12,515 nucleotides of DNA from Flavobacterium psychrophilum (lineage in GTDB: Bacteria; Bacteroidota; Bacteroidia; Flavobacteriales; Flavobacteriaceae): positions 1 to 12,515 of the forward strand of contig CAMCTL010000101.1 of NCBI GenBank assembly GCA_945878515.1, written 5' to 3'. Positions 5,583-12,515 of the stretch are shown here, piece after piece. Below the pieces are notes generated by a model that saw nothing but the letters and a program-made list of their open reading frames with translations, searched no databases and had not been told where the DNA came from. Within the stretch, counting starts at the first letter, position 1, and each line of letters begins with the position of its first letter. The translations under genes were made by a program, and so were the position numbers.

Positions 5583-5888
5583 ATGAATTTGACACAAGAA
5601 GATTGGGTTTCACAATATGAAGCTGACGCAAACGCAATTATTTTGGATGTAAGAACAGAAAATGAGTGCGATGAAGGAATGATTCCGAATGCTATAAACA
5701 TTGATATTTACGAAGGTCAAGGTTTTATTTCCAAATTAGAAGCATTGGACAAATCAAAAAATTACTTTGTTTATTGCCGTTCAGGAGCCCGAAGCGCAAA
5801 TGCTTGTGAGGTTATGAAAGGCCTTGGTTTTGAAAACGCCTATAACTTGCTAGGCGGATTTTTAGAATGGAATGGTGAAGTGGAATAG
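5583..5888 (+). CDS. Single-domain rhodanese-like protein
   Basis: 101 residues forming one rhodanese domain, which carries sulfane sulfur as a persulfide on the active cysteine. Visible motifs are ILDVRTENE (20-28), EGMIPNAINIDI (31-42), the active-site loop C65-RSGARS and the C-terminal LLGGFLEWNG (89-98). An upstream in-frame ATG at 5532 would add 17 residues not seen in the family, so ATG at 5583, right before the conserved start, is chosen. The six-residue CRSGAR loop is that of sulfurtransferases of the GlpE/PspE kind rather than Cdc25 phosphatases. No signal peptide, so cytoplasmic. Sulfur donor and acceptor are unknown. It is 52 bases ahead of the aldehyde dehydrogenase gene on the same strand, with no terminator visible between them. 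Confidence 0.9.
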   Translation: MNLTQEDWVSQYEADANAIILDVRTENECDEGMIPNAINIDIYEGQGFISKLEALDKSKNYFVYCRSGARSANACEVMKGLGFENAYNLLGGFLEWNGEVE

Positions 5889-5940
5889 CCATAAAACTAT
5901 AATTACCAAAATTTACGTTACTAAAATCGATTTTAATTAA

Positions 5941-7533
5941 ATGTACAATATAATGAATACGATACCAGAAGAATTTCAAATTAAGACCATACTCAATCAA
6001 GATACTTATTTGGTTGACGGAGAATTGAAAAAATGGACTGGAGAAATGACTCCAGTATATTCGACTATTTCTTCTACGGATAATTACGAGCCTACTTTGC
6101 TGGGAAGCATTCCATTTATGGGAGAAATAGAAGCGTTAGAAGCTCTTGAATCTGCTTCATCTGCTTATAATAACGGACAAGGTTTGTGGCCAACAATGAA
6201 AGTGGCCGATCGCATCAAGTGTATGGATAAATTTGTCACACAGATGAAATCTACTCGAAACGAAGTAGTAAAACTTTTGATGTGGGAAATTGGAAAAACT
6301 CTTGGCGATTCCGAAAAAGAATTTGATAGAACAGTAGAATATATTTACGATACTATTGAGCATTACAAACAATTAGATAGAAATAGTGCTCATTTCACAA
6401 AAAGTCAAGGTGTAAATGCGATGATTCGTCGTGGACCACTTGGCGTTGTTTTGTGTTTAGGACCTTACAATTATCCGTTGAATGAAACTTTTTCTTTGTT
6501 GATTCCTGCATTAATAATGGGTAATCCAGTAATTTTTAAACCTGCAAAACACGGTGTTTTATTAATTTCACCTTTATTAGAAGCATTTAAAAACAGTTTT
6601 CCAAAAGGTTCAATTAATATAGTTTATGGTAGAGGTAGAGAAGTAGCCTCGCCAATAATGAAATCAGGTAAAGTTGATATTTTAGCTTTGATTGGAAACA
6701 GTAAATCAGCCATTGCTTTGCAAGATCAGCATCCAAATAAAAATAGATTGCGTTTGGTTTTGGGATTAGAGGCCAAAAATCCTGCAATAATTTTGCCCGA
6801 TGCTGACCTAGATTTGGCTATTCAAGAATGCATCACAGGAACTTTGTCTTTCAATGGTCAGCGTTGTACGGCTTTGAAAGTTTTGTACGTTCACGAATCA
6901 ATTGTACAGGAATTCAACAAACGTTTTGCTGCTAAAGTAGATGCACTTGTTTTTGGAAATCCTTGGGACAAATCGGTTTCGCTAACTCCATTACCAGAGA
7001 AAGAAAAACCTGCGTATATTCAAGAATTGATTGATGATGCTACCAGCAATGGCGCAAAAGTAATCAATGCTAAAGGTGGAGAACATTTTGATAACTTTAT
7101 TTTCCCAGCGGTTTTGTTTCCGGTAAATAAAGAAATGCGATTATATCACGAAGAGCAATTTGGTCCAATTATACCTATCTTAACCTTTAAAGATATTCAA
7201 GAACCATTAAATGATATGGCAGAGTCCAACTACGGTCAACAAGTTAGTTTGTTCGGTCAGGACATTAAAACCATAGCGCCGCTTATTGATACTTTAGTAA
7301 ATTTAGTTTGTAGAGTTAACTTGAATAGTTCTTGTCAAAGAGGTCCTGATTTGTATCCATTTACGGGTCGTAAAGACTCAGCAGTCGGAACTTTGAGTAT
7401 TTTTGATGCTTTGCGTTCTTTTTCTATTCGAACTTTTGTCGCATCTAAAGACAATGACTACAATAATGCGATCTTGCAAGAATTATTGAATAGCAAAGAA
7501 TCGAATTTTATTAATACAGATTATATTTTGTAA
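5941..7533 (+). CDS. gapN: Aldehyde dehydrogenase, likely NADP-dependent non-phosphorylating GAPDH
   Basis: 530 residues of the aldehyde dehydrogenase superfamily. Best match from memory is GapN, which oxidises glyceraldehyde-3-phosphate to 3-phosphoglycerate with NADP, making NADPH without ATP. Support: [12 protein letters not shown] with the oxyanion Asn N177, IFKPAK (K200), INIVYGRG, the nucleophile C309 in [10 protein letters not shown] (GapN-like GQRCTA), [10 protein letters not shown], and [15 protein letters not shown] (466-480), which resembles GapN QRGTDNFPF / RGPDHFPF. Odd: the ELGGK motif that carries the general-base glutamate reads LGLEAKN, with G275 at the Glu position and E277 two residues on. 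A second start, ATG at 5953, is possible. The length of about 530 exceeds the 475-500 usual for GapN, mostly at the ends. Substrate assignment is inference; another aldehyde is possible. Confidence 0.75.
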   Translation: MYNIMNTIPEEFQIKTILNQDTYLVDGELKKWTGEMTPVYSTISSTDNYEPTLLGSIPFMGEIEALEALESASSAYNNGQGLWPTMKVADRIKCMDKFVTQMKSTRNEVVKLLMWEIGKTLGDSEKEFDRTVEYIYDTIEHYKQLDRNSAHFTKSQGVNAMIRRGPLGVVLCLGPYNYPLNETFSLLIPALIMGNPVIFKPAKHGVLLISPLLEAFKNSFPKGSINIVYGRGREVASPIMKSGKVDILALIGNSKSAIALQDQHPNKNRLRLVLGLEAKNPAIILPDADLDLAIQECITGTLSFNGQRCTALKVLYVHESIVQEFNKRFAAKVDALVFGNPWDKSVSLTPLPEKEKPAYIQELIDDATSNGAKVINAKGGEHFDNFIFPAVLFPVNKEMRLYHEEQFGPIIPILTFKDIQEPLNDMAESNYGQQVSLFGQDIKTIAPLIDTLVNLVCRVNLNSSCQRGPDLYPFTGRKDSAVGTLSIFDALRSFSIRTFVASKDNDYNNAILQELLNSKESNFINTDYIL

Positions 7534-7551
7534 ATAGACTATTAAAATTGG

Positions 7552-7582
7552 AACCGCAAAGATGTTATTTTTGCGGTTTTTT
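7552..7582 (+). terminator. Terminator after the aldehyde dehydrogenase gene
   Basis: The arms AACCGCAAA (7552-7560) and TTTGCGGTT (7570-7578) pair perfectly over nine bases around a nine-base loop, and the T-run continues to 7582. It starts 19 bases after the stop codon. Confidence 0.88.
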
Positions 7583-7797
7583 GGTTAAAAAAGGATTCAG
7601 ATGGAAACTAGGAGTAGGTTTTTAATGGATTCTATTTGATATTTAGCAAATTTTGTTGATTTTTTTACAATCTAAAATTTTTTTATTTTTGTGATATTTG
7701 TAATTTTAGCAAATATTTTTGAATATTTCGTGAAAACCATGGTGTTATTTTAAAAATTTCGTAGTAACTTTACTATGTAAATTTAATCTTTGACACC
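7583..7797. promoter_or_regulatory. Upstream region of the cytochrome gene with palindrome
   Basis: No gene is visible. A perfect palindrome TAGTAA-CT-TTACTA lies at 7762-7775, 22 bases before the cytochrome ATG, and contains TAACTTTA, one base off the Bacteroidota -7 consensus. A consensus TATTTTTG is at 7684-7691, but the nearest TTG (7656-7658) is 25 bases upstream, rather far. The real promoter is therefore uncertain. Confidence 0.3.
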
Positions 7798-8202
7798 ATG
7801 AAAATTAATTATTTGTTTTTAGTCGTTATCGTATTATTGTTTTTAGGTAGTAGCAGTATTATTGCTCAAAAAAATTGGGAAGTCCCAGAATATACAAAGG
7901 GTGTAAAAAATCCGTTTTTAGGTAATAAAGCTGCAACAGCCGAGGGGAAAGTTATCTACAGTCAGATGTGTGTTTTATGTCACGGAATTACTGGCGAAGG
8001 GAATGGAGAGGCAGGATTAAGTCTTGAAAAAAAACCAGCTAATTTCTTAACATTAGAAAATTTATTTTACGATACTGATGGTGAAATTTTTTGGAGAATC
8101 ACCGTGGGAAGACCTCCAATGGCTTCTTATGATGAGTTACTAACTGAAGATCAACGCTGGAAATTGGTGAATTATATTAGAGTATTAAACAACAAAAAAT
8201 AA
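7798..8202 (+). CDS. Exported monohaem c-type cytochrome
   Basis: 134 residues. A hydrophobic N-terminus (about 4-23) ending in SSIIA followed by Q24 is a signal peptide. The mature part is one class I cytochrome c domain. Haem is attached at C58 and C61 with H62 as axial ligand (CVLCH), and M108 in GRPPMASYDELLTEDQRWKLVNYIR is the likely distal ligand. The short interval and the segment GEGNGEAG after the haem site are typical of small periplasmic cytochromes that pass electrons to oxidases or reductases. The partner is not visible: no oxidase, quinol or sulfite dehydrogenase gene is adjacent. Gene order suggests co-transcription with the lipoprotein 12 bases downstream. The nearby D-lactate dehydrogenase could be an electron source, but that is speculation. 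Confidence 0.9.
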   Translation: MKINYLFLVVIVLLFLGSSSIIAQKNWEVPEYTKGVKNPFLGNKAATAEGKVIYSQMCVLCHGITGEGNGEAGLSLEKKPANFLTLENLFYDTDGEIFWRITVGRPPMASYDELLTEDQRWKLVNYIRVLNNKK

Positions 8203-8214
8203 AATCTAAATCTT

Positions 8215-8694
8215 ATGAAAAAAATCACCTTTTTTTGTACTCTGTTTGTTATTGTTGGATTTGTAAGTTGCAATAGAAAGCAAAGTCAAAATAGTAATGA
8301 AGAACAAATTTTAGAAGAAAAGCCCGTTAGCGTTCAATGTTATATTTCTTGTTTCGAAAAGGACACCATTGATTTAAAAATAAACACTTTAAAAGATGGT
8401 AAAATATCGGGCAATATGGAGATGAAATTGTTAGATATGCCTATAAAAACTGGTAAAATTTCAGGTAAATTTCGTGGTGACACCCTCTTTGTAGATTACT
8501 CTTTTATTCAAGGAACAAATGAAAAAGTAGTATTCAAAAATCCAATGGCTTTTCTTAAAAAGGAAAACGAACTTATTTTAGGCAACGGAAAAATAGTGAC
8601 TTATATGGGTGCTTCTTATTTTGCTAAAGGCGAAAAAATAGATTTTGAAAACGTAAAATATAAATTTATTCAAACGGATTGTTCTGAAAAATAA
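8215..8694 (+). CDS. Lipoprotein of unknown function
   Basis: 159 residues. The N-terminus is a type II signal peptide with lipobox GFVSC, so C19 would be lipidated and the protein anchored in a membrane, facing the periplasm or outside. A charged linker (20-37) leads to a domain rich in predicted beta-strands, with repeated KDGKISGNMEM / KTGKISGKFRGD-type hairpins (60-90) followed by DTLFVDYSFIQG. C42 and C46 (CYISC) and C156 could form a disulfide or bind a metal. I do not recognise the family. Tight spacing (12 bases) to the cytochrome gene and the shared terminator suggest one operon and perhaps joint work at the cell envelope. Confidence 0.8.
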   Translation: MKKITFFCTLFVIVGFVSCNRKQSQNSNEEQILEEKPVSVQCYISCFEKDTIDLKINTLKDGKISGNMEMKLLDMPIKTGKISGKFRGDTLFVDYSFIQGTNEKVVFKNPMAFLKKENELILGNGKIVTYMGASYFAKGEKIDFENVKYKFIQTDCSEK

Positions 8695-8745
8695 TATTGT
8701 TTTGAATTATCGCTAGACATTTGATAGCATAACATTTTTAAATTG

Positions 8746-8771
8746 CCCACGGTTTTACCCGTGGGTTTTTT
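8746..8771 (+). terminator. Terminator after the lipoprotein gene
   Basis: CCCACGG (8746-8752) pairs perfectly with CCGTGGG (8759-8765) around a six-base loop and is followed by six T (8766-8771). It lies 51 bases after the lipoprotein stop and closes the cytochrome-lipoprotein unit. Confidence 0.9.
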
Positions 8772-8867
8772 AGTATTTTTACCATTAATTATTTCTACAA
8801 TTTTGTTTTTATTTTAAAACTGAACCGATTGTCTTGGATAAATTAAAAATAGTTTAAAACAAACTTA

Positions 8868-10979
8868 ATGTTAGCTCCTAATTATCAAGAATTTAAAAAT
8901 ATTTTGTCAAAGTCTATTAATTCTAAACGAATTTTAGACAACCCTCTGCAAACACTCGCTTACGGAACCGATGCTAGTTTTTATAGATTGATTCCAAAAA
9001 TTGTCATCTTGGCGCACAACGAATCCGAAGTAATTGAAATTATCAAACAAGCTAAAATATTTGATATCGCTTTGACTTTTCGCGCTGCGGGAACAAGTTT
9101 GTCTGGGCAAGCCATTTCTGATTCGGTTTTGGTAGTGGCAACCCAAGGCTGGAAAAACATTGAACTCTTAGAAAACAATCAAAAAATAAAATTAGAACCT
9201 GGAATTATTGGTTCAAAAGTTAACCAATTTTTAGCACCGCACGGATTAAAAATTGGTCCCGATCCAGCTTCAATCGGGGCAGCTATGATTGGCGGAATTG
9301 TTGCCAATAATGCCAGCGGAATGTGTTGCGGAACAGCTCAAAATTCCTATCAAACCATATCAGATATTAGAATAGTTTTAAATGATGGAACAGTTTTAGA
9401 CACTTCTGATGATGAAAGTGTTGCGAATTTTAAAACCAATTATGCCAATATCATTCAAGAAATTGAAAGCCTTAGAGATAGCATTCAAAAAGATGAAACT
9501 TTGTATCTATTCATCAAAAATAAATTCAAAATAAAAAATACTACCGGTTACAGCATCAATGCTTTGGTTGATTATCAAGACCCAATAGAAATTATCAAAC
9601 ATTTGATGGTGGGATCAGAGGGAACTTTGGCATTTATATCGAATGTTACATTCAAAACGGTAATTGACGAAAAAAATAAATCTTGTGCATTAATCATTTT
9701 CAATACGATTCAAGAGGCTTGTAATGCTACAATTTTATTGAAATCGGCTCCAGTGGCAGCAGTAGAATTATTAGATAGAGAATCTATTCGCTCTGTTGAA
9801 AATGATCCTGATGCACCTGTTTATTTCAAGATTTTGCCAGAATCGGCTTGTGCATTATTGGTCGAATGTCGTGATAATGATTTGGATAATATGCTCTTAA
9901 AACAGCTAAAAATCCGATTGGAAATTGAATCCATTCCTACTTATACAGAATACGAATTTACATCCAATCCTAAACAATACTATTTCAATTGGAAAGCTAG
10001 AAAAGGTTTGTTGCCAACAGTTGGCGGAATGCGAAAAAAGGGAACATCGGTAATTATCGAAGATGTTGCTGTTCCATTGCCGCAACTTGCCGATGCTTGT
10101 CTGGCAATGAAAGTATTATTTAAAAAACACGAATACCACGATGCCGTTTTGTTTGGTCACGCTTTAGAAGGCAATTTGCATTTGGTTTTTTCGCAAGATT
10201 TTTCAAACAAAGTCGAAGTTGATCGCTATGAAAGACTAATGGCAGAATTGGTTGAAATTATAGTAGTTCAATTTAATGGTTCATTAAAAGCAGAACACGG
10301 AACTGGCAGAAATATGGCGCCTTTTGTAGAAAAAGAGTGGGGAACAGCCGCCTATGAAATAATGAAATGTATTAAAAATATTTTTGATCCTCACAATAAA
10401 ATCAATCCCGATGTTTTAATCAATCCCGACCCAAAAGCGCATCTCAAGAATTTGAAGCCAATGCCAGAATCTCACGCCATCATTGATAAATGCATTGAGT
10501 GTGGCTTTTGTGAACCAAATTGCGTTTCCGAAGGTTTTACATTATCGCCAAGGCAACGAATTGTAATTGCAAGAGAAATCAGCCGACTAGAAGCAACCAA
10601 AGAAAATCCAATTCGTTTGGCTGAAATCCGAAGAGATGTTACCTATCAACTAGACGAAACCTGCGCTACTGATGGACTTTGTGCGTTGGCTTGTCCTGTG
10701 AATATTGATACGGGCGAATTTGTAAAAACTTGGCGTGCCAATGGTGTGAGTGCGAACAATAAAAAAATAGCCTCATATATAGGTTCTCATTTTGCAGCAA
10801 TAACTGCTATTTCGAGATTAGGCTTGAAAATGGTTTCCTTTTTACATTCCGTTCTTGGAACTAAAACAATGGTATTTTTATCTAATGGATTGCATTTTAT
10901 TAGTTTTAAAAAAGTGCCAAAATGGATTCCCGAAATGCCAAAAGGAGCAAAAAAAAATTCAACAAAACCTTTGCCATAA
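8868..10979 (+). CDS. D-lactate dehydrogenase-type FAD/Fe-S protein, N-terminal part
   Basis: 703 residues. An FAD-binding domain of the VAO/PCMH type (about 25-265) shows FRAAGTSLSGQAISD (71-85), a PDPASIGAAMIGGIVANNASG stretch (131-151) and GSEGTLAFI (249-257). The FAD-oxidase C-terminal domain (about 270-520) has GHALEGNLHLVF (430-441) and KAEHGTGRNM (474-483). A ferredoxin-like part follows: C542, C545, C548, C552 form a complete CxxCxxCxxxC. The second group, C599, D602, C605, C609-P, has Asp where the second Cys is usual. The family oxidises D-lactate or similar 2-hydroxy acids and feeds quinones or cytochromes. In most relatives one chain of about 940 residues continues into two CCG domains. 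Here a TAA ends the protein in the linker after PKWIPEMPKGAKK, and those domains are encoded by the next ORF, in the same frame. Confidence 0.88.
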   Translation: MLAPNYQEFKNILSKSINSKRILDNPLQTLAYGTDASFYRLIPKIVILAHNESEVIEIIKQAKIFDIALTFRAAGTSLSGQAISDSVLVVATQGWKNIELLENNQKIKLEPGIIGSKVNQFLAPHGLKIGPDPASIGAAMIGGIVANNASGMCCGTAQNSYQTISDIRIVLNDGTVLDTSDDESVANFKTNYANIIQEIESLRDSIQKDETLYLFIKNKFKIKNTTGYSINALVDYQDPIEIIKHLMVGSEGTLAFISNVTFKTVIDEKNKSCALIIFNTIQEACNATILLKSAPVAAVELLDRESIRSVENDPDAPVYFKILPESACALLVECRDNDLDNMLLKQLKIRLEIESIPTYTEYEFTSNPKQYYFNWKARKGLLPTVGGMRKKGTSVIIEDVAVPLPQLADACLAMKVLFKKHEYHDAVLFGHALEGNLHLVFSQDFSNKVEVDRYERLMAELVEIIVVQFNGSLKAEHGTGRNMAPFVEKEWGTAAYEIMKCIKNIFDPHNKINPDVLINPDPKAHLKNLKPMPESHAIIDKCIECGFCEPNCVSEGFTLSPRQRIVIAREISRLEATKENPIRLAEIRRDVTYQLDETCATDGLCALACPVNIDTGEFVKTWRANGVSANNKKIASYIGSHFAAITAISRLGLKMVSFLHSVLGTKTMVFLSNGLHFISFKKVPKWIPEMPKGAKKNSTKPLP

Positions 10980-11696
10980 ATGAGTACAATCTCCGATTTA
11001 AAAGTAGTTTATTTCCCTTCTTGCATCAATCGAAGTATGGGTAAAAATAGTTTTCAAAAAGAAGACGATTTGCAACTGACAGCATTGACTCATCGATTAC
11101 TAGTTCGTGCTGGTTTTTCAATAATCTATCCTGAAGCATTGGATTCGCTTTGTTGCGGAATGCCTTTTTCAAGCAAAGGTTTTGTAGAAGTCAATCACGA
11201 TAAATCTGAAGCGTTGGAAAAAGCACTTTTGAAAGCTTCTGAGAACGGAAAATACCCTATTTTGTATGACATGAGTCCGTGTTTTTACCATTCAAAAGCC
11301 GGATTGTCCAATGTGTTGAAAATCGTCGATCCGATTGAATTCATGTTGGATTTTGTAATGCCTCTTTTGAAAGTAAAAAACAAAAGAGAATCTGTAACGG
11401 TTTTTCCGGTTTGTTCTGTTAAAAAAATTGGAAAAATTGAACAACTTATGGCTTTGTCTCAGCTTTGTGCACATCAAGTAATAATGATTGACAGTAATTG
11501 CTGCGGTTTTGCAGGAGACAGAGGCTTCCTGATTCCTGAGCTTAACGAACATGGATTGAGAGATTTAAAAGAACAAATTCCTTCTAGTTGCAAAGTGGGT
11601 TATTCCACGAGTAGAACTTGTGAGATTGGATTAGAAAAAATGAGCGGCATCGATTTTAAGTCTATTTTTTATTTGATTGAGGAAGTAACGAGGTAG
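10980..11696 (+). CDS. CCG-domain Fe-S protein, C-terminal part of the lactate dehydrogenase
   Basis: 238 residues with two CCG (cysteine-rich) domains, as in GlpC, GlcF, LldE and heterodisulfide reductase HdrB. The first is VVYFPSC15 ... LCCG (58-60) ... MSPC101. The second is VFPVC145 ... NCCGFAGDRG (173-182) ... GYSTSRTCEIGL (208-218). These cysteines normally hold an iron-sulfur cluster and pass electrons from the flavin. The ATG at 10980 follows the TAA of the preceding gene with no gap and in the same reading frame. The 703 + 238 residues and their order equal a standard fused D-lactate dehydrogenase, so this is best seen as its separated C-terminal module. Translation probably relies on reinitiation after the TAA, or on readthrough. 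No convincing terminator is visible between its stop and the convergent gene. Confidence 0.88.
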   Translation: MSTISDLKVVYFPSCINRSMGKNSFQKEDDLQLTALTHRLLVRAGFSIIYPEALDSLCCGMPFSSKGFVEVNHDKSEALEKALLKASENGKYPILYDMSPCFYHSKAGLSNVLKIVDPIEFMLDFVMPLLKVKNKRESVTVFPVCSVKKIGKIEQLMALSQLCAHQVIMIDSNCCGFAGDRGFLIPELNEHGLRDLKEQIPSSCKVGYSTSRTCEIGLEKMSGIDFKSIFYLIEEVTR

Positions 11697-11758
11697 ATTT
11701 TTTCAGCGGATTGCTAATTTAGAAATATTTTAATACTCGTAATTTTACAAACAAGTAA

Positions 11759-12515
11759 TTACAAAGCCCTATCCAAATGTGTATAACCGCCATCTACATA
11801 AATTATTTGTCCAGTTGTATGGCTCGATTTTTCAGAGAGGAGAAAAACAACCATATTGGCAATTTCTTCAACGGTTGTCATTCGTTTTTCAAATGGGATT
11901 TTATCTGTAATTTTTCTTAATTTTTCGGATGGATTGTCAAAAGTCTGAAGCCAGTTATCGTATAATGGAGTGTGACATTCGGCTACTATTAAGGCATTTA
12001 CGCGAATGGAGTATGGCAATAATTCGACCGCCCATTCGCGGGTTAATGCATTTCGTCCGCCGTTTGCAGCGGCATAAGCTGACGTACCACCTTGTCCTGT
12101 ATCTGCGGTTTTGGATCCGATATTAATAATACTTCCTTCAGTTTTTTTTAGTTCTGGTAAAGCATGGTGTGCCATTAAATAATAATGAACTAAATTTTTA
12201 TGTAACGAAGCCATAAAGTCATTGTAATTTCCTGATTCAAGACCAACGCCGTCATTTGCGCCAGCATTATTAACCAATCCATCAATTCGGCCACATTTGG
12301 CTATAACTTGTGTTATGGCTTTTTCGCAATCTTCTGGATGGGAAAGTTCAGCTTGAACACTTACAGCAGTATATCCTAAATCTTCGATTTCTTTGATGGC
12401 TTTTAAGTTATCGACTTCTTTTCGTCCAATTATAACTGGAATTGCTCCTTCGGCAGCCAACAGTTTGCAAATTCCCAAACCAATACCTTTTGCACCACCA
12501 GTTACTATAACTACT
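11759..12515 (-). CDS. Short-chain dehydrogenase/reductase, 5' end beyond window
   Basis: The frame is open to the right edge, giving 251 visible residues beginning VVIVTGGAKGIGLG; only the first few residues are missing. The Rossmann motif TGGAKGIG and NNAG are intact, and the C-terminal IYVDGGYTHLDRAL resembles L-fucose dehydrogenase-like SDRs. The catalytic serine is in INIGSK and the tyrosine follows 13 residues later in SAYAAANGG. There the YxxxK lysine is Asn (codon AAC at 12091-12093 on the complement; Lys would be AAA or AAG). Without lysine the usual proton relay should fail, unless another residue substitutes. The rest is well conserved (REWAVELLPYSIRVNAL, HTTGQ), so it does not look like a decaying gene. 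Substrate unknown; a sugar such as L-fucose is a guess. Confidence 0.85.
   Translation of the reverse strand, partial: VVIVTGGAKGIGLGICKLLAAEGAIPVIIGRKEVDNLKAIKEIEDLGYTAVSVQAELSHPEDCEKAITQVIAKCGRIDGLVNNAGANDGVGLESGNYNDFMASLHKNLVHYYLMAHHALPELKKTEGSIINIGSKTADTGQGGTSAYAAANGGRNALTREWAVELLPYSIRVNALIVAECHTPLYDNWLQTFDNPSEKLRKITDKIPFEKRMTTVEEIANMVVFLLSEKSSHTTGQIIYVDGGYTHLDRAL

Noticed and set aside
11700..11758. Possible bidirectional terminator between the CCG-domain gene and the SDR gene
   Set aside because: Only a six-base GTAATT/AATTAC repeat with a long loop is present and no proper T-run; not convincing.
12476..12478. SDR start at the TTG at 12478
   Set aside because: The frame continues upstream through VVIVTGGAKGIG, the cofactor motif, so the true start lies beyond the window.
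1..12515. A defence island, mobile element, CRISPR array or toxin-antitoxin pair
   Set aside because: No nuclease, recombinase, transposase, direct-repeat array with spacers or small toxin-like gene pair is visible; base composition looks even across the window.

Overview
The window reads as chromosomal DNA of a member of the Bacteroidota, most likely Flavobacteriia and close to Flavobacterium. The evidence is strongly AT-rich spacers, start codons without Shine-Dalgarno sequences, promoter candidates of the Bacteroidota type (TTTG, about 19-22 bases, TAnnTTTG), and protein families and gene order typical of that group. The genus is inferred, not demonstrated. I see no rRNA, tRNA, CRISPR array, insertion sequence, integrase or phage gene.

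Left part (1-3360, all minus strand): the start of a tryptophan biosynthesis operon, trpE - trpG - trpD, with trpD running off the left edge. Ahead of trpE lies a complete-looking ribosome-mediated attenuator. It has a Bacteroidota-type promoter, an 18-codon leader peptide with three consecutive Trp codons, a possible antiterminator, and a 12-bp terminator hairpin followed by eight U. The spacers inside the operon carry degenerate 7-base repeats, one array folding into a long hairpin between trpE and trpG.

Second block (3400-5217, minus strand): a compact unit marR - nitroreductase - YceI-like secreted protein, closed by a terminator before the trp promoter. Two perfect 16-bp palindromes whose centres are 30 bp apart overlap the predicted marR promoter, which suggests autoregulation of the whole unit.

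Third block (5583-7582, plus strand): a single-domain rhodanese and an aldehyde dehydrogenase of the non-phosphorylating, NADP-dependent glyceraldehyde-3-phosphate dehydrogenase type. The latter has its usual catalytic-glutamate motif rearranged. A strong terminator follows.

Fourth block (7798-8771, plus strand): a small exported monohaem cytochrome c and a lipoprotein of unknown function, probably one operon, ended by a terminator.

Fifth block (8868-11696, plus strand): a D-lactate dehydrogenase-type flavoprotein with iron-sulfur motifs, followed directly by a CCG-domain protein. The two reading frames are in the same phase and separated by one TAA immediately followed by ATG. Together they have the size and domain order of a protein that is usually one chain of about 940 residues.

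Right edge (11759-12515, minus strand): a short-chain dehydrogenase, cut by the window, in which the active-site lysine of YxxxK is an asparagine.

Most of the genes are ordinary metabolism. The points most worth a second look are the trp attenuator, the in-frame split of the lactate dehydrogenase, the paired marR operators, and the two altered active sites.
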